NCBI GenBank assembly: GCA_965263225.1 | Contig: CBDHHG010000018.1 | Span: forward strand, 49,235-113,234 | Direction of reading: 5' to 3' | DNA from: DT-111 sp965263225 | GTDB lineage: Bacteria; Bacteroidota; Bacteroidia; Chitinophagales; Saprospiraceae | DNA length: 64,000 bases | Part shown: piece by piece, positions 43,649-52,106 of the stretch | Numbering within the stretch: position 1 is the stretch's first letter | How the letters are laid out: the number at the start of each line of letters is the position of its first letter | Position numbers and translations under genes: made by a program | Notes under the pieces: generated by a model | Told to the model about the DNA's origin: nothing | What the model saw: the letters and a program-made list of their open reading frames with translations, nothing else | The model's database searches: none

Positions 43649-46066
43649 ATGAGAGACTTTAGTTACTTGTACTTAAGTATTCTTTTATGTGGACTGAGTC
43701 TGCCTTTACACGCGCAGTTGGCTGATAGTTGTCAATTTACGATCCAAGGAGCCGTTTATGATCAAACTACTAAACAGCCTTTAGCCTTTGCTACTATCCA
43801 GCTAGAAGGGCTAACTGAGGGTGCTTTTACAGAAGAAGATGGTTCTTTTTCCATCACTGGGCTTTGTAAAAAGGAATACGATCTTCAAGTCTCCTACATC
43901 GGCTATAAAACAGTAGTACATCATCATGATTTTCATCATCCCTTTCTAGAAATACTTCTGGTCCCGAAGGAGACCCTGCTGGAAAGTGTAGTCGTTGAGG
44001 CCGAGCGAAACGGGAGTAATTTGCAAACTACCACCTCCAGCAAATTGAGTGGTCAACAATTGGAAGCCGTAAAAACTGAAAGTTTTGGAGAAGCCGTGAG
44101 TCAAATAGCCGGGGTGAACACGATTAGCACAGGGCAAAACGTGGCTAAGCCCATGATCCACGGTCTGCACAGTAACCGGATACTGGTGATTAACAATGGG
44201 CTGCGACATGAATTTCAGAACTGGGGTATCGACCATGCCCCTGAATTGGATCCCGCGGCCGTTGATAAAATCGAGGTAATTAAGGGCGCCGCCACGGTTC
44301 GATTTGGTCCCGATGCCTTGGGTGGTGTAATCTTGACAACTCCAAGTCATCTTGAACTCAATACGCCTTTACAAGGTAATATCGGTCTAACCGGAAAATC
44401 AAATGGCCAGTCCGGGGAAGCCAGTGCAGAGTTAAGGAAGGGCTTCAAATGGCTGAGTTTGTTAGGGGGGGGATCCTATGTAAAACAAGGGGATCTGCGA
44501 GCACCTAACTACTTGCTTTCAAATACAGGGAAAGAAGAACAAAGTTATTACGGAGGTTTCCGACTACATCCTTTGCCGGAATTGGATATTGAAGGCTTCT
44601 ACAGCCGCTTCGATCAAAACTTGGGGATCTTACAAGGATCTACCTTTGGCAATCTAGATGATTTATCCAGAGCCATAACCGCGGATACTCCTTTTTACAC
44701 TTCCCCATTCACTTATGATATCGATCAACCACGACAGGAGATATCGCATGAGCTTGCCAAAGCAAAGGCAAAGTACACCGGTAAAAATCAATCCATTGAT
44801 GTTCAGTATGGCTACCAGATCAATCGTCGTAAAGAATTCGGTGTTCGCAGAGGTGATGCCCCCAACATCAATCTAGAACTGGTCACTCATAGCCTTGATG
44901 CCAATTGGCTCCATCCTTCGATCGGCCCCTTTTCTGGTCGCATAGGTTTTCAATGGCAGGAACAAGCCAATGACAATTTGCCGGGGACCAATACGGTTCC
45001 GTTTATTCCAAATTTCGATAGTGAGCGCTATGGTGTTTTCTTAATTGAATCTTTGGAACAGGGAGCAAATACGTATGAATTTGGGGTTCGCTATGATGAA
45101 ATGAAGGCAGATATTACGGGCCGTGAACCCAATAATACGATCTATCGAAATACAATCCAATTTAAGAATGTCACGGCTACTGTGGGTTATAAGAGGCAGT
45201 TAAATCAAGGAGTCTCCTTTAGGACTAATTTTGGTACAGCTTGGCGTCCGCCAAACGTAGCGGAATTGTATAGATTTGGACAGCATACCTTCCTGATAGA
45301 ATATGGTTTATGGCGATACACCATTGATGATCGCTTTGATGTGATTAGTACGAGTGGTGGCATTCAGACGGAAGAAGATCGGCCAGTTCCATCAGAAGTA
45401 GGATACAAGTGGATTAATACATTTGAGGTCAATCGTAAAGATTTTCAATTAGAGGCTACCGCCTACGTAAACTACATCGAGAATTTCATATTTAGCAAGC
45501 CAGGAGGGCTGACTCGTACTGCTCGAGGATTCTTTGTCTACTACATTTATGATCAAACGGATGCCCTGTTCTGGGGAGTAGATATCAGCAGCCGTATCAC
45601 TCATAATCGTTTTTTTACCTCCGATATCAAAGGCAGTTACCTGTGGAGTAAACAGCTAAATCCTGATGATTTCTTTGTTGGACAACCCCCTGCCAACCTA
45701 AGCTATGAACTAAGTTATGCCCCCAAATGGAAAGGCATCAGTGATACGCGTTTTACGCTCGGCCTCAATTATACCTTTGAGCAATTTCAGCATCCGAGAA
45801 CAATTAGTGTAGAAGACTTTCTAAATGCCTATCAGACTGATGTAGATTTATTCGTTGATAATGCAGAGGATTTTGATATACTAGACCCTCCATCTGGTTA
45901 TCTGTTGGTGAATGCTAGTTGGGAATCCAACTGGAAGCAGCTAGGGTGGAGATTCCAAGTGAGAAATATCTTCAATACATCCTATCGGAATTATACGGAT
46001 CGGCTAAGGTACTTTGCCGACGATTTGGGGCGCAATTTTGTGCTCTCCCTATCTTATAAATTCTAG
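43649..46066 (+). CDS. TonB-dependent receptor, ZnuD-like metal receptor
   Basis: An 805-residue outer-membrane receptor with a signal peptide, an N-terminal carboxypeptidase-regulatory-like domain (FTIQGAVYDQTTKQPLAFAT, about 30-107), a plug (about 115-220) and a barrel ending in LGRNFVLSLSYKF. The plug segment KPMIHGLHSNRILVINNGLR followed by EFQNWGIDHAPELDP closely resembles the zinc receptor ZnuD and its Bacteroidota relatives. The barrel has TAWRPPNVAELYRFG. A Zur-like operator precedes it. It converges with the DUF6607 gene, with a hairpin between. Transport of another metal complex is possible. Confidence 0.92.
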   Translation: MRDFSYLYLSILLCGLSLPLHAQLADSCQFTIQGAVYDQTTKQPLAFATIQLEGLTEGAFTEEDGSFSITGLCKKEYDLQVSYIGYKTVVHHHDFHHPFLEILLVPKETLLESVVVEAERNGSNLQTTTSSKLSGQQLEAVKTESFGEAVSQIAGVNTISTGQNVAKPMIHGLHSNRILVINNGLRHEFQNWGIDHAPELDPAAVDKIEVIKGAATVRFGPDALGGVILTTPSHLELNTPLQGNIGLTGKSNGQSGEASAELRKGFKWLSLLGGGSYVKQGDLRAPNYLLSNTGKEEQSYYGGFRLHPLPELDIEGFYSRFDQNLGILQGSTFGNLDDLSRAITADTPFYTSPFTYDIDQPRQEISHELAKAKAKYTGKNQSIDVQYGYQINRRKEFGVRRGDAPNINLELVTHSLDANWLHPSIGPFSGRIGFQWQEQANDNLPGTNTVPFIPNFDSERYGVFLIESLEQGANTYEFGVRYDEMKADITGREPNNTIYRNTIQFKNVTATVGYKRQLNQGVSFRTNFGTAWRPPNVAELYRFGQHTFLIEYGLWRYTIDDRFDVISTSGGIQTEEDRPVPSEVGYKWINTFEVNRKDFQLEATAYVNYIENFIFSKPGGLTRTARGFFVYYIYDQTDALFWGVDISSRITHNRFFTSDIKGSYLWSKQLNPDDFFVGQPPANLSYELSYAPKWKGISDTRFTLGLNYTFEQFQHPRTISVEDFLNAYQTDVDLFVDNAEDFDILDPPSGYLLVNASWESNWKQLGWRFQVRNIFNTSYRNYTDRLRYFADDLGRNFVLSLSYKF

Positions 46067-46106
46067 AAGGTGGACTCAGCCCATAAAGGAGCTAAAACCC
46101 ACCTTC
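46066..46106. terminator. Inverted repeat between convergent receptor and DUF6607 genes
   Basis: GAAGGTGG (46066-46073) pairs with CCACCTTC (46099-46106) around a 25-base loop. It starts at the last base of the receptor stop codon and ends 26 bases before the DUF6607 stop. A weak bidirectional terminator is likely. Confidence 0.45.
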
Positions 46107-46131
46107 CCCCGGAACAATAGTGACCTAAAAG

Positions 46132-47037
46132 CTACTTCACATAGCTCGTAATAATCTCCTTGATATCTTTTGATGTTGCATCAGGTTTTAGTGCAAACAA
46201 ATGTTCATACAGTCTTTTATCCTCCACTTTCGCCTTCAAGGTCAAGTCTGCTTTCTTGGCAAAGACCTTATCCCAACTCTTACGCACGCTAGACCAAACA
46301 GCTCCGTTCTCTTCCCACCATTTGGTTGCAGCCTTACAACGAGAGTCATCTACTTTTGTATAGGTATTCCAACCTTTTTCTTCGGCAAGCACGAAATCTT
46401 CTTCCCCTTGCTTGCGGATAACTTTTTTGTTGTCTTGATCATGCACCCATCCATAATCCGTAAGTTCATGGCGATTGCTACGAATGGTTAGGTTATAGTC
46501 GTTGCGGATAGTGGCTTCTCTTCTTGGGAGTGGAGCAGGAGTAGTGTTCTCCCAGTAGCTTTTTCCATCTACATGTACCCAAGAGGCAGAACCCTCATAA
46601 CGAGGACTATCATCCACTTGGTAGACTTTTTGTGTCCATTGGTCGGCTACCTCATTGGCTGGTTTCCGTATATAAGTCCAGTTGCGATCGGCATTGAACA
46701 GGTAGAAGTCACGATTTTCATAGAGCCAATCTTGTCGCCAGTGCTTGATAATTCGTTTATTGTTTCTGGTCCCTACCAATAACAGGTGCTGCATGACCAC
46801 TTTATTCTTATCTTCTTCTACCAGTTGAACATATTCCAGGGCCTTGTCATTCTTAACCTTTGAAGCCTTGTAGTCTGAATCTTCAGAATAATTGAAAGTC
46901 TCCGCGAAATTAAAGCTTACTTCGTAACATCCGCACATACTTTTGATGGCCTTTAGATCTTGCTCTTTTTTAGATTGAGCATTTATGGATGCTACGGTAA
47001 ATAGGAATGCTAAAGTAAAAATTGATGTTAAACGCAT
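46132..47037 (-). CDS. DUF6607 family exported protein
   Basis: A 301-residue protein with a signal peptide ending near SINAQ. The opening of the mature part, IKSMCGCYEVSFNFAETFNYS, is the mark of the DUF6607 family, with a Cys-Gly-Cys that could bind a metal. It contains many aromatic and charged strands and no membrane segment. The family often appears near TonB receptors for metals in Bacteroidota. It converges with the ZnuD-like receptor and is divergent from the ankyrin operon, across 414 bases. Confidence 0.8.
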   Translation of the reverse strand: MRLTSIFTLAFLFTVASINAQSKKEQDLKAIKSMCGCYEVSFNFAETFNYSEDSDYKASKVKNDKALEYVQLVEEDKNKVVMQHLLLVGTRNNKRIIKHWRQDWLYENRDFYLFNADRNWTYIRKPANEVADQWTQKVYQVDDSPRYEGSASWVHVDGKSYWENTTPAPLPRREATIRNDYNLTIRSNRHELTDYGWVHDQDNKKVIRKQGEEDFVLAEEKGWNTYTKVDDSRCKAATKWWEENGAVWSSVRKSWDKVFAKKADLTLKAKVEDKRLYEHLFALKPDATSKDIKEIITSYVK

Positions 47038-47263
47038 GATTTAGATTTTGATAAAGGAAAGTTACACTCACCCTTTTACACAAATTCCATAAGGACCTAA
47101 AAGTCTAAATGCAGGTAAGTTGGTCAAAATTAGAGCGCGATGTGTTCTTGTGCAATACCGATTGTTCACCGATATACTTACCTAGTTTTAATATCCTTCT
47201 TTACTAATATTAGGTATAAGCATATCTATTATTAGTATACTTTTTGGCATATGGCTTTTCCCC

Positions 47264-47294
47264 TTTTAGAATTACCTAGACACGGTTATATTTG
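47264..47294 (+). promoter_or_regulatory. Promoter of the ankyrin-DUF2271-PepSY operon
   Basis: TATATTTG (47287-47294) fits the -7 consensus exactly, and TTTT at 47264-47267 lies 19 bases upstream in the -33 position. The 23-bp dyad at 47305-47327 begins 11 bases later, around the start of transcription. The start codon is at 47452, giving a 5' leader of about 150 bases. The rest of the 414-base gap upstream shows no gene. Confidence 0.6.
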
Positions 47295-47304
47295 CAGCTT
47301 AACT

Positions 47305-47327
47305 TTATTTAGACTAATTCCCGATAA
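47305..47327 (+). promoter_or_regulatory. Iron-regulator-like dyad at the ankyrin operon promoter
   Basis: TTATTTAGA-CTAAT-TCCCGATAA: the left arm is identical to that at 27277-27285, the spacer length is the same, and the right arm matches the dyad at 6 of 9 positions. Its place just after the -7 element fits repression. Fur-type control is inferred. Confidence 0.5.
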
Positions 47328-47451
47328 TGAGTTTTTGGGTTGATCTCACCACATCTAATGGACTTCAGCTCAACTATTATTGGTCCATCCTTGAGCCATC
47401 CAATTGACCAGATAGTTAATGTTTTGCTCGCTAGGTGAAAATTTGATACTT

Positions 47452-48945
47452 ATGAAATATCAACTCCTTACGTTCCTACTTCTGATCTCTGTATTTGCAG
47501 AAGCACAAGAACGCAATGTATTCCACGATCGATCCTTTTGGAAGACTGCTCCGGATATTAAGCAAGTTCAAGACAACATCAATGCTGGACATGATCCAGT
47601 GGCTCTTAATCCAAATGCTTTTGATGCTACGGTTTATGCCATCTTGGAAAATGCTCCAATTAAGACCATCCAATTCTTACTCTCAATGGAGGGTAACGAT
47701 GTCAATAAAATGACGCACGATGGTAGACATTATTTGCTATGGGCTACTTATAAAGGTAACCTGTCTCTCATGAAGCATTTGATCAAGGAAGGATCACAAA
47801 TAGACTTAGTTGATGATCATGGGTATGGCTTAATGACCTTTGCGGCCAATGCCGGACAAAAGAATACGGCAGTCTATGACCTTATTATTGCCAGTGGCGG
47901 GAAGGCAAAGGAAACCAATCGATCTGGTGCTACTGCCTTATTGCTACTAGCTCCTCATCTCCAAGATGATAAGCTAATCAACTACTTCCAACACAAGGGA
48001 CTAAGTATTCACGATAAGGATAAAGATGGGAATGGAATGTTCCAGTATGCTAGTCGTCGTGGTAACCTTAAGCTCATGAAGGAATTGGTTGAGCAAGGAG
48101 TAGACTACAAGTCAATTGATAAAAGAGGACAAAATGCTATGCTTTTCGCCACCTATGGCGCAAGAGGGTATCAGAATCCGATTGAAGTATACGAATACTT
48201 GGCAGGACTGGGGCTTCAGGTAGATATTGTTGATTGGGAGGGCAGAACTCCTCTGCACCATCTAGCTGGCAGCAATAAAGACGCTGAGGTTATTGAGTTC
48301 TTCCTTAAGAATGGAGTGAATGTCAATCAGGTAGATAAATCCGGAAATACTGCCTTTTTGAATGCGGTACGTGGGAATAATGTGACCCTGGCAGAAAAAT
48401 TCGCTCCAATGGTTAGCGACATCAATCATCGCAATCATGATGGATATACCGCTTTATCCTATGCGGTCATGCGCAATTCCGTGCCAGCTTTTAAGTCCCT
48501 ACTAGACAAAGGAGCAGATCCCAAAGTCATTGACGCCGAAGGGAATAATTTGGCTTACCACGTTTTCCAATCCTTCCGGGGTCAAAACAAAGAGGCTTTC
48601 GAGCACTTCATAAAAGTGGGGAAAGAACATAATTTGAAATTTACTGATGGCTTTGAAAAGGGTAATACCTTGGCTCATATAGCCATTATGAAAGGGGATA
48701 AATTCTTACTGGAACAGGCTTTGAAGATGGGAGTCGGCATCAACCAGAAGAACGATAAGGGCTTGACTCCCTTGCACTTGGCAGCTATGAAAGCTAAAAA
48801 TGAGGAATTGCTTTCCCTTCTATTGGAACAGGGGGCAGACAAGAAGATTTTGACCTCTTTCGAGGAAAGCGCCTTTGATCTAGCCAACGAAAATGAAGCC
48901 CTGAGTAAGGAGGGTACTGATTTAGGGTTTCTTAAGATAAAATAA
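47452..48945 (+). CDS. Exported ankyrin-repeat protein
   Basis: A 497-residue protein with a signal peptide (MKYQLLTFLLLISVFAEA-Q) and about ten ankyrin repeats across the rest; examples are GRTPLHHLAGSNKDAEVIEFF, GYTALSYAVMRNSVPAFKSLL and GLTPLHLAAMKAKNEELLSLL. It is expected in the periplasm and may be a scaffold. ATG 47452 is chosen because it starts the signal peptide; an upstream ATG at 47419 does not. DUF2271 starts directly after its stop codon, and the PepSY reductase follows, an arrangement I recall as conserved in Bacteroidota. Confidence 0.92.
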   Translation: MKYQLLTFLLLISVFAEAQERNVFHDRSFWKTAPDIKQVQDNINAGHDPVALNPNAFDATVYAILENAPIKTIQFLLSMEGNDVNKMTHDGRHYLLWATYKGNLSLMKHLIKEGSQIDLVDDHGYGLMTFAANAGQKNTAVYDLIIASGGKAKETNRSGATALLLLAPHLQDDKLINYFQHKGLSIHDKDKDGNGMFQYASRRGNLKLMKELVEQGVDYKSIDKRGQNAMLFATYGARGYQNPIEVYEYLAGLGLQVDIVDWEGRTPLHHLAGSNKDAEVIEFFLKNGVNVNQVDKSGNTAFLNAVRGNNVTLAEKFAPMVSDINHRNHDGYTALSYAVMRNSVPAFKSLLDKGADPKVIDAEGNNLAYHVFQSFRGQNKEAFEHFIKVGKEHNLKFTDGFEKGNTLAHIAIMKGDKFLLEQALKMGVGINQKNDKGLTPLHLAAMKAKNEELLSLLLEQGADKKILTSFEESAFDLANENEALSKEGTDLGFLKIK

Positions 48946-49452
48946 ATGCGAATGTCCAAATTCACTAAGTTCGTCCTACTAGGTATTGGCTTCTTGGTGC
49001 TTTCCTCTTTTGTTTTGACAAAAGATACAAAGGAAACCAAGAAGTTCAAGTGCATGGTACAATTGATCAACTATACTGGTGAAGGAGCCTATATCGTTGT
49101 CTCTGTATTAGATAAGGAAGGAAGGTACTTATCTACCCTACAAGTATTAGGTGACGATGAAGAATGGTATCCGGATTTACCGAATTGGTGGGCTTTTCAT
49201 ACCGGTAACAATAAGCCAGATATAGATGGAATTACGGGCGCTACCATCAGTGGTGGAGAGCGGTCCATTTTTGTCCTGGATATTGAACAATCCCTGCTAG
49301 ACGCTGGAAATATGCTCTTGTTTGAGACCGCGGTTGAAGATCAGGACTATCACGAAAAAGACCTAGAAGTACCTTTGAGCACTGAAGGCCTATCCGGTAA
49401 GTTCGAAGGAAATGGCTACATCAGATACGTTAGAATGATCCCAAATTCCTAG
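48946..49452 (+). CDS. DUF2271 protein with flavinylation-type motif
   Basis: A 168-residue exported protein with a signal peptide (about residues 1-28). Residues 94-100 read DGITGAT, an exact D-x-x-[ST]-G-A-T motif, the site at which ApbE attaches FMN to Thr (here Thr100). DUF2271 has been associated with flavinylation in my recollection, but no ApbE gene lies in the window. The protein would be a periplasmic FMN carrier. It starts immediately after the ankyrin stop and ends 1 base before the PepSY reductase start, so the three are translated together. Likely partner of the PepSY protein in electron transfer. Confidence 0.88.
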   Translation: MRMSKFTKFVLLGIGFLVLSSFVLTKDTKETKKFKCMVQLINYTGEGAYIVVSVLDKEGRYLSTLQVLGDDEEWYPDLPNWWAFHTGNNKPDIDGITGATISGGERSIFVLDIEQSLLDAGNMLLFETAVEDQDYHEKDLEVPLSTEGLSGKFEGNGYIRYVRMIPNS

Positions 49453-49453
49453 A

Positions 49454-51655
49454 ATGATCAGATCTGTATGGAGATACAGCCACTTTGCCTTGGCCTTATC
49501 TTCTTCCCTGTTTATACTACTTGCTACGCTAACTGGATTAGTACTCGCATTCGAACCGATTGACACCAACCTAGAGTCGTATAAGACTTCTGGTTCTGGC
49601 ACACTAAGTTTAGCCGCTGTCGTAGATACATTATATTCCGTCTATGATGAGATCCTTGCATTAGAAGTAGATGCCAATGGATTCGTGAAAACGGCTGTCA
49701 TCAGCATGGAGGAAGACCTGAGTGGAGATTTTTATATAAACCCGCACAATGGAAGAAAAATTGGGGATATCCCCGATAAAAGGCCCATTTTTGAGTTCAC
49801 TACCAATCTACATCGTTCCCTCTTCCTTAAAACTCCAGGTAGGATTTTTGTGGGCCTTACTTCCTTTTTTCTGTTCCTCATCACGATCACAGGCCTTCTC
49901 CTGTTCTTGAAGCGGCAGAAAGGTTGGCGACACTTTTTTGATAAGATTATCAAAGAAGATTCCGTCCAATACTACCATGTGGTAACCGGAAGATGGATGC
50001 TTATCCCCGTCATCATTATCGCTACCACTGGCGTCTACCTTTCTTTATGGCGTTTTGCCTTAATACCTACTGCCGAGACCAAACCTATTATCTATAAGGA
50101 AGAGTTATCCGAAAGTCCAGCCTTGTCCACCTCTGATTTCCCCATTTTCCAGGAGACCCAACTCAATGAAATTCGGAAGTTAGAATTTCCCTTTTCCCCC
50201 GATGTAGAAGATCTCTTTCTACTAGATCTCAAAGATCGTCAGTTGAAGATCAACCAAAAAACGGGTGAAATTGTCGAAGAGTTGCGAGATCCAGTAGCCA
50301 CACAACTGTCGACGCTCAGCTTTGACCTGCACACTGGTAATGGGAGCATCATTTGGTCTATCATCCTCGGTCTTGCCTGTATCAATATCTTGTACTTCTT
50401 GTATTCTGGAGCTGTCATCTCCTTGGGGCGTTTCAGATCCAAACTTAAAAATAAGTACAAGGCCGAAGACGCGGAGATAGTCATCTTAGTGGGTTCAGAA
50501 AATGGGAGTACCCAATCCTTTGGTAAGTTACTCCAGCGATCTCTGTTGCAATTAAAACAAAAGGTCTTCATTGATGAACTCAATAACTACCAGTTCTACG
50601 CTTCCATGAAGAACCTGGTGGTTTTGACTTCTACCTATGGGGAGGGAGATCCACCCGTTAATGCCACTCGTTTTTTACAACTTTTCCATGCGGATTTGCC
50701 GCAGCAACAGACGAACTATTCCGTCGTTGGTTTCGGCTCTCTAGCCTACCCCAATTACTGCCAATATGCCTTAGATGTAGATGAAAGTCTAAAGGGAAAT
50801 CAGATATGCACACCTTTGCACAAGCCTTTCCTAATTCACAACAAATCTTATACCAGCTTCAAAAAATGGGCCGAGAAATGGGGTGAACAGGTAGGAATCC
50901 AACTCGAAATTCCTCCTCTGCCCCAACACAGGAAAGGCAGATCACATCAGTTTGTCATTTCAGAAAAACAATCCGTCCAAGATGCCTACGATGAGACTTT
51001 CACCTTACGCCTACATTCTCCAACCTCTCAATTTCGCTCGGGAGACTTATTAGCCATCACGCCCCCCAATGATCCAGTAGAACGGTTATACTCAGTCGCC
51101 AAACTTCCGGACAATAGCATCTTACTAAGTATTAAGCGACACGAATTTGGCGTTTGTTCCAACTACCTCAACGAGCTCAGTCTAGGTGGACAAATTGAAG
51201 GTCGAATAGATCGGAATAAGCATTTTCACTTCCCCAGAAAAGCGCCCTGGGTAGCACTCATCGGAAATGGAACCGGCATGGCTCCCTACTTGGGAATGAT
51301 CCAAGAGGGTAGGAGCCAAACTAGCATCAGTCTCTATTGGGGTGGAAGAACTCAGCAATCCTATCGCCTGTACCAAAAACGGATCGAACAAGCGCTTGAA
51401 AATGGTAGACTTACAGATGCCAAGATCGCCTTTTCCAAGGAAGACAGCCCTTACCACTATGTTCAGGACATTGTCAGAAAGGATGCCCAAACCCTGGTAG
51501 ACCAACTGGCGCAAGGAGGAGTCATCATGATCTGTGGATCCGTTGCCATGCAAAATGGAGTGCTAGAAGTATTGCAAGAAGCTTCTTTAGAGCATAAGGG
51601 CATTCATCTTAGTCACTACCAACGGAAAGAGCAAATCTTGATGGATTGCTACTAA
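49454..51655 (+). CDS. PepSY-membrane/flavodoxin/NADPH reductase fusion
   Basis: A 733-residue inner-membrane protein with four or more membrane segments. The PepSY-TM part (residues 1-335) has histidines suited to heme b ligation: LHRSLFL, YYHVVTGRWM and DLHTGNGS. From about residue 343 a flavodoxin domain follows (LVGSENGSTQSFGKLL, TSTYGEGDPPVNA), then an FAD/NADPH-binding domain as in sulfite and P450 reductases (RLYSVAKL, GNGTGMAPYLGMI, CGSVAMQNGVLEV). It likely moves electrons from cytosolic NADPH through FAD, FMN and membrane heme to a periplasmic acceptor, plausibly the flavinylated DUF2271 protein or a ferric complex. It is the last gene of the operon. Confidence 0.93.
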   Translation: MIRSVWRYSHFALALSSSLFILLATLTGLVLAFEPIDTNLESYKTSGSGTLSLAAVVDTLYSVYDEILALEVDANGFVKTAVISMEEDLSGDFYINPHNGRKIGDIPDKRPIFEFTTNLHRSLFLKTPGRIFVGLTSFFLFLITITGLLLFLKRQKGWRHFFDKIIKEDSVQYYHVVTGRWMLIPVIIIATTGVYLSLWRFALIPTAETKPIIYKEELSESPALSTSDFPIFQETQLNEIRKLEFPFSPDVEDLFLLDLKDRQLKINQKTGEIVEELRDPVATQLSTLSFDLHTGNGSIIWSIILGLACINILYFLYSGAVISLGRFRSKLKNKYKAEDAEIVILVGSENGSTQSFGKLLQRSLLQLKQKVFIDELNNYQFYASMKNLVVLTSTYGEGDPPVNATRFLQLFHADLPQQQTNYSVVGFGSLAYPNYCQYALDVDESLKGNQICTPLHKPFLIHNKSYTSFKKWAEKWGEQVGIQLEIPPLPQHRKGRSHQFVISEKQSVQDAYDETFTLRLHSPTSQFRSGDLLAITPPNDPVERLYSVAKLPDNSILLSIKRHEFGVCSNYLNELSLGGQIEGRIDRNKHFHFPRKAPWVALIGNGTGMAPYLGMIQEGRSQTSISLYWGGRTQQSYRLYQKRIEQALENGRLTDAKIAFSKEDSPYHYVQDIVRKDAQTLVDQLAQGGVIMICGSVAMQNGVLEVLQEASLEHKGIHLSHYQRKEQILMDCY

Positions 51656-51693
51656 TCCTAAGTTCTCATTCCCTATACTTCAAAGGTTTGATC

Positions 51694-51773
51694 TGCAAAT
51701 AGGAAACAAATTTTTGCATTTTATTTGAAAATAGGAAACATATCCTCTATATTTGATTTGCAAATAGGAAATT
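51694..51773 (+). promoter_or_regulatory. Three direct repeats, putative PadR operator
   Basis: TGCAAATAGGAAACA (51694-51708), TGAAAATAGGAAACA (51726-51740) and TGCAAATAGGAAATT (51759-51773) recur at a 32-33 base period, about three helical turns. The first and third share a longer 20-base match starting TTTGAT. The middle copy overlaps the -33 element of the promoter at 51724-51755 and the third lies just after the -7 element. The downstream PadR is the likely binder. Confidence 0.65.
51724..51755 (+). promoter_or_regulatory. Canonical Bacteroidota promoter of the PadR-FtsX operon
   Basis: TTTG (51724-51727) and TATATTTG (51748-51755) are separated by 20 bases, matching the sigma-A consensus TTTG-N19-21-TAnnTTTG. 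This is the best promoter in the window. The start codon of the PadR gene is 21 bases further on. Confidence 0.75.
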
Positions 51774-51776
51774 AAT

Positions 51777-52106
51777 ATGATCAAATTAGGTGCGTTTGAA
51801 GAATTAGTCTTATTGGCTGTCGGTGCACTAGGGGAGGAGGCTTATGGGGTAGCCATTAAGACGCTACTTACTGAAAAGGGAGGTAAAAAGCCCAGTATTG
51901 GTGCGTTGCATTCTGCCTTGTATAGATTAGAGGATAAAGGATTGCTAAAATCCTGGGAAGGAGGGGCCACCGCTGAAAGAGGCGGTCGTAGAAAGAAATA
52001 CTATTCCCTAACCTCCTTCGGAATCAAGACCTTGGAAGAGGCACACCAATTACGTATGGATCTTTCCAAGGATATCAAAGGACTAAATCTTGGATTCCAT
52101 GAGTAA
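51777..52106 (+). CDS. PadR family transcriptional regulator
   Basis: A 109-residue winged-helix regulator. The PadR core is present: FEELVLLAVGALGEEAYGVAIKTLL, SIGALHSALYRLEDKGLLKSW and GGRRKKYYSLTSFGIKTLEEA. PadR proteins repress until bound by a phenolic or other small inducer, and often regulate transporters. It is translated just before an FtsX-like permease, overlapping it by 8 bases, and very likely represses its own operon through the three repeats upstream. Confidence 0.93.
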   Translation: MIKLGAFEELVLLAVGALGEEAYGVAIKTLLTEKGGKKPSIGALHSALYRLEDKGLLKSWEGGATAERGGRRKKYYSLTSFGIKTLEEAHQLRMDLSKDIKGLNLGFHE

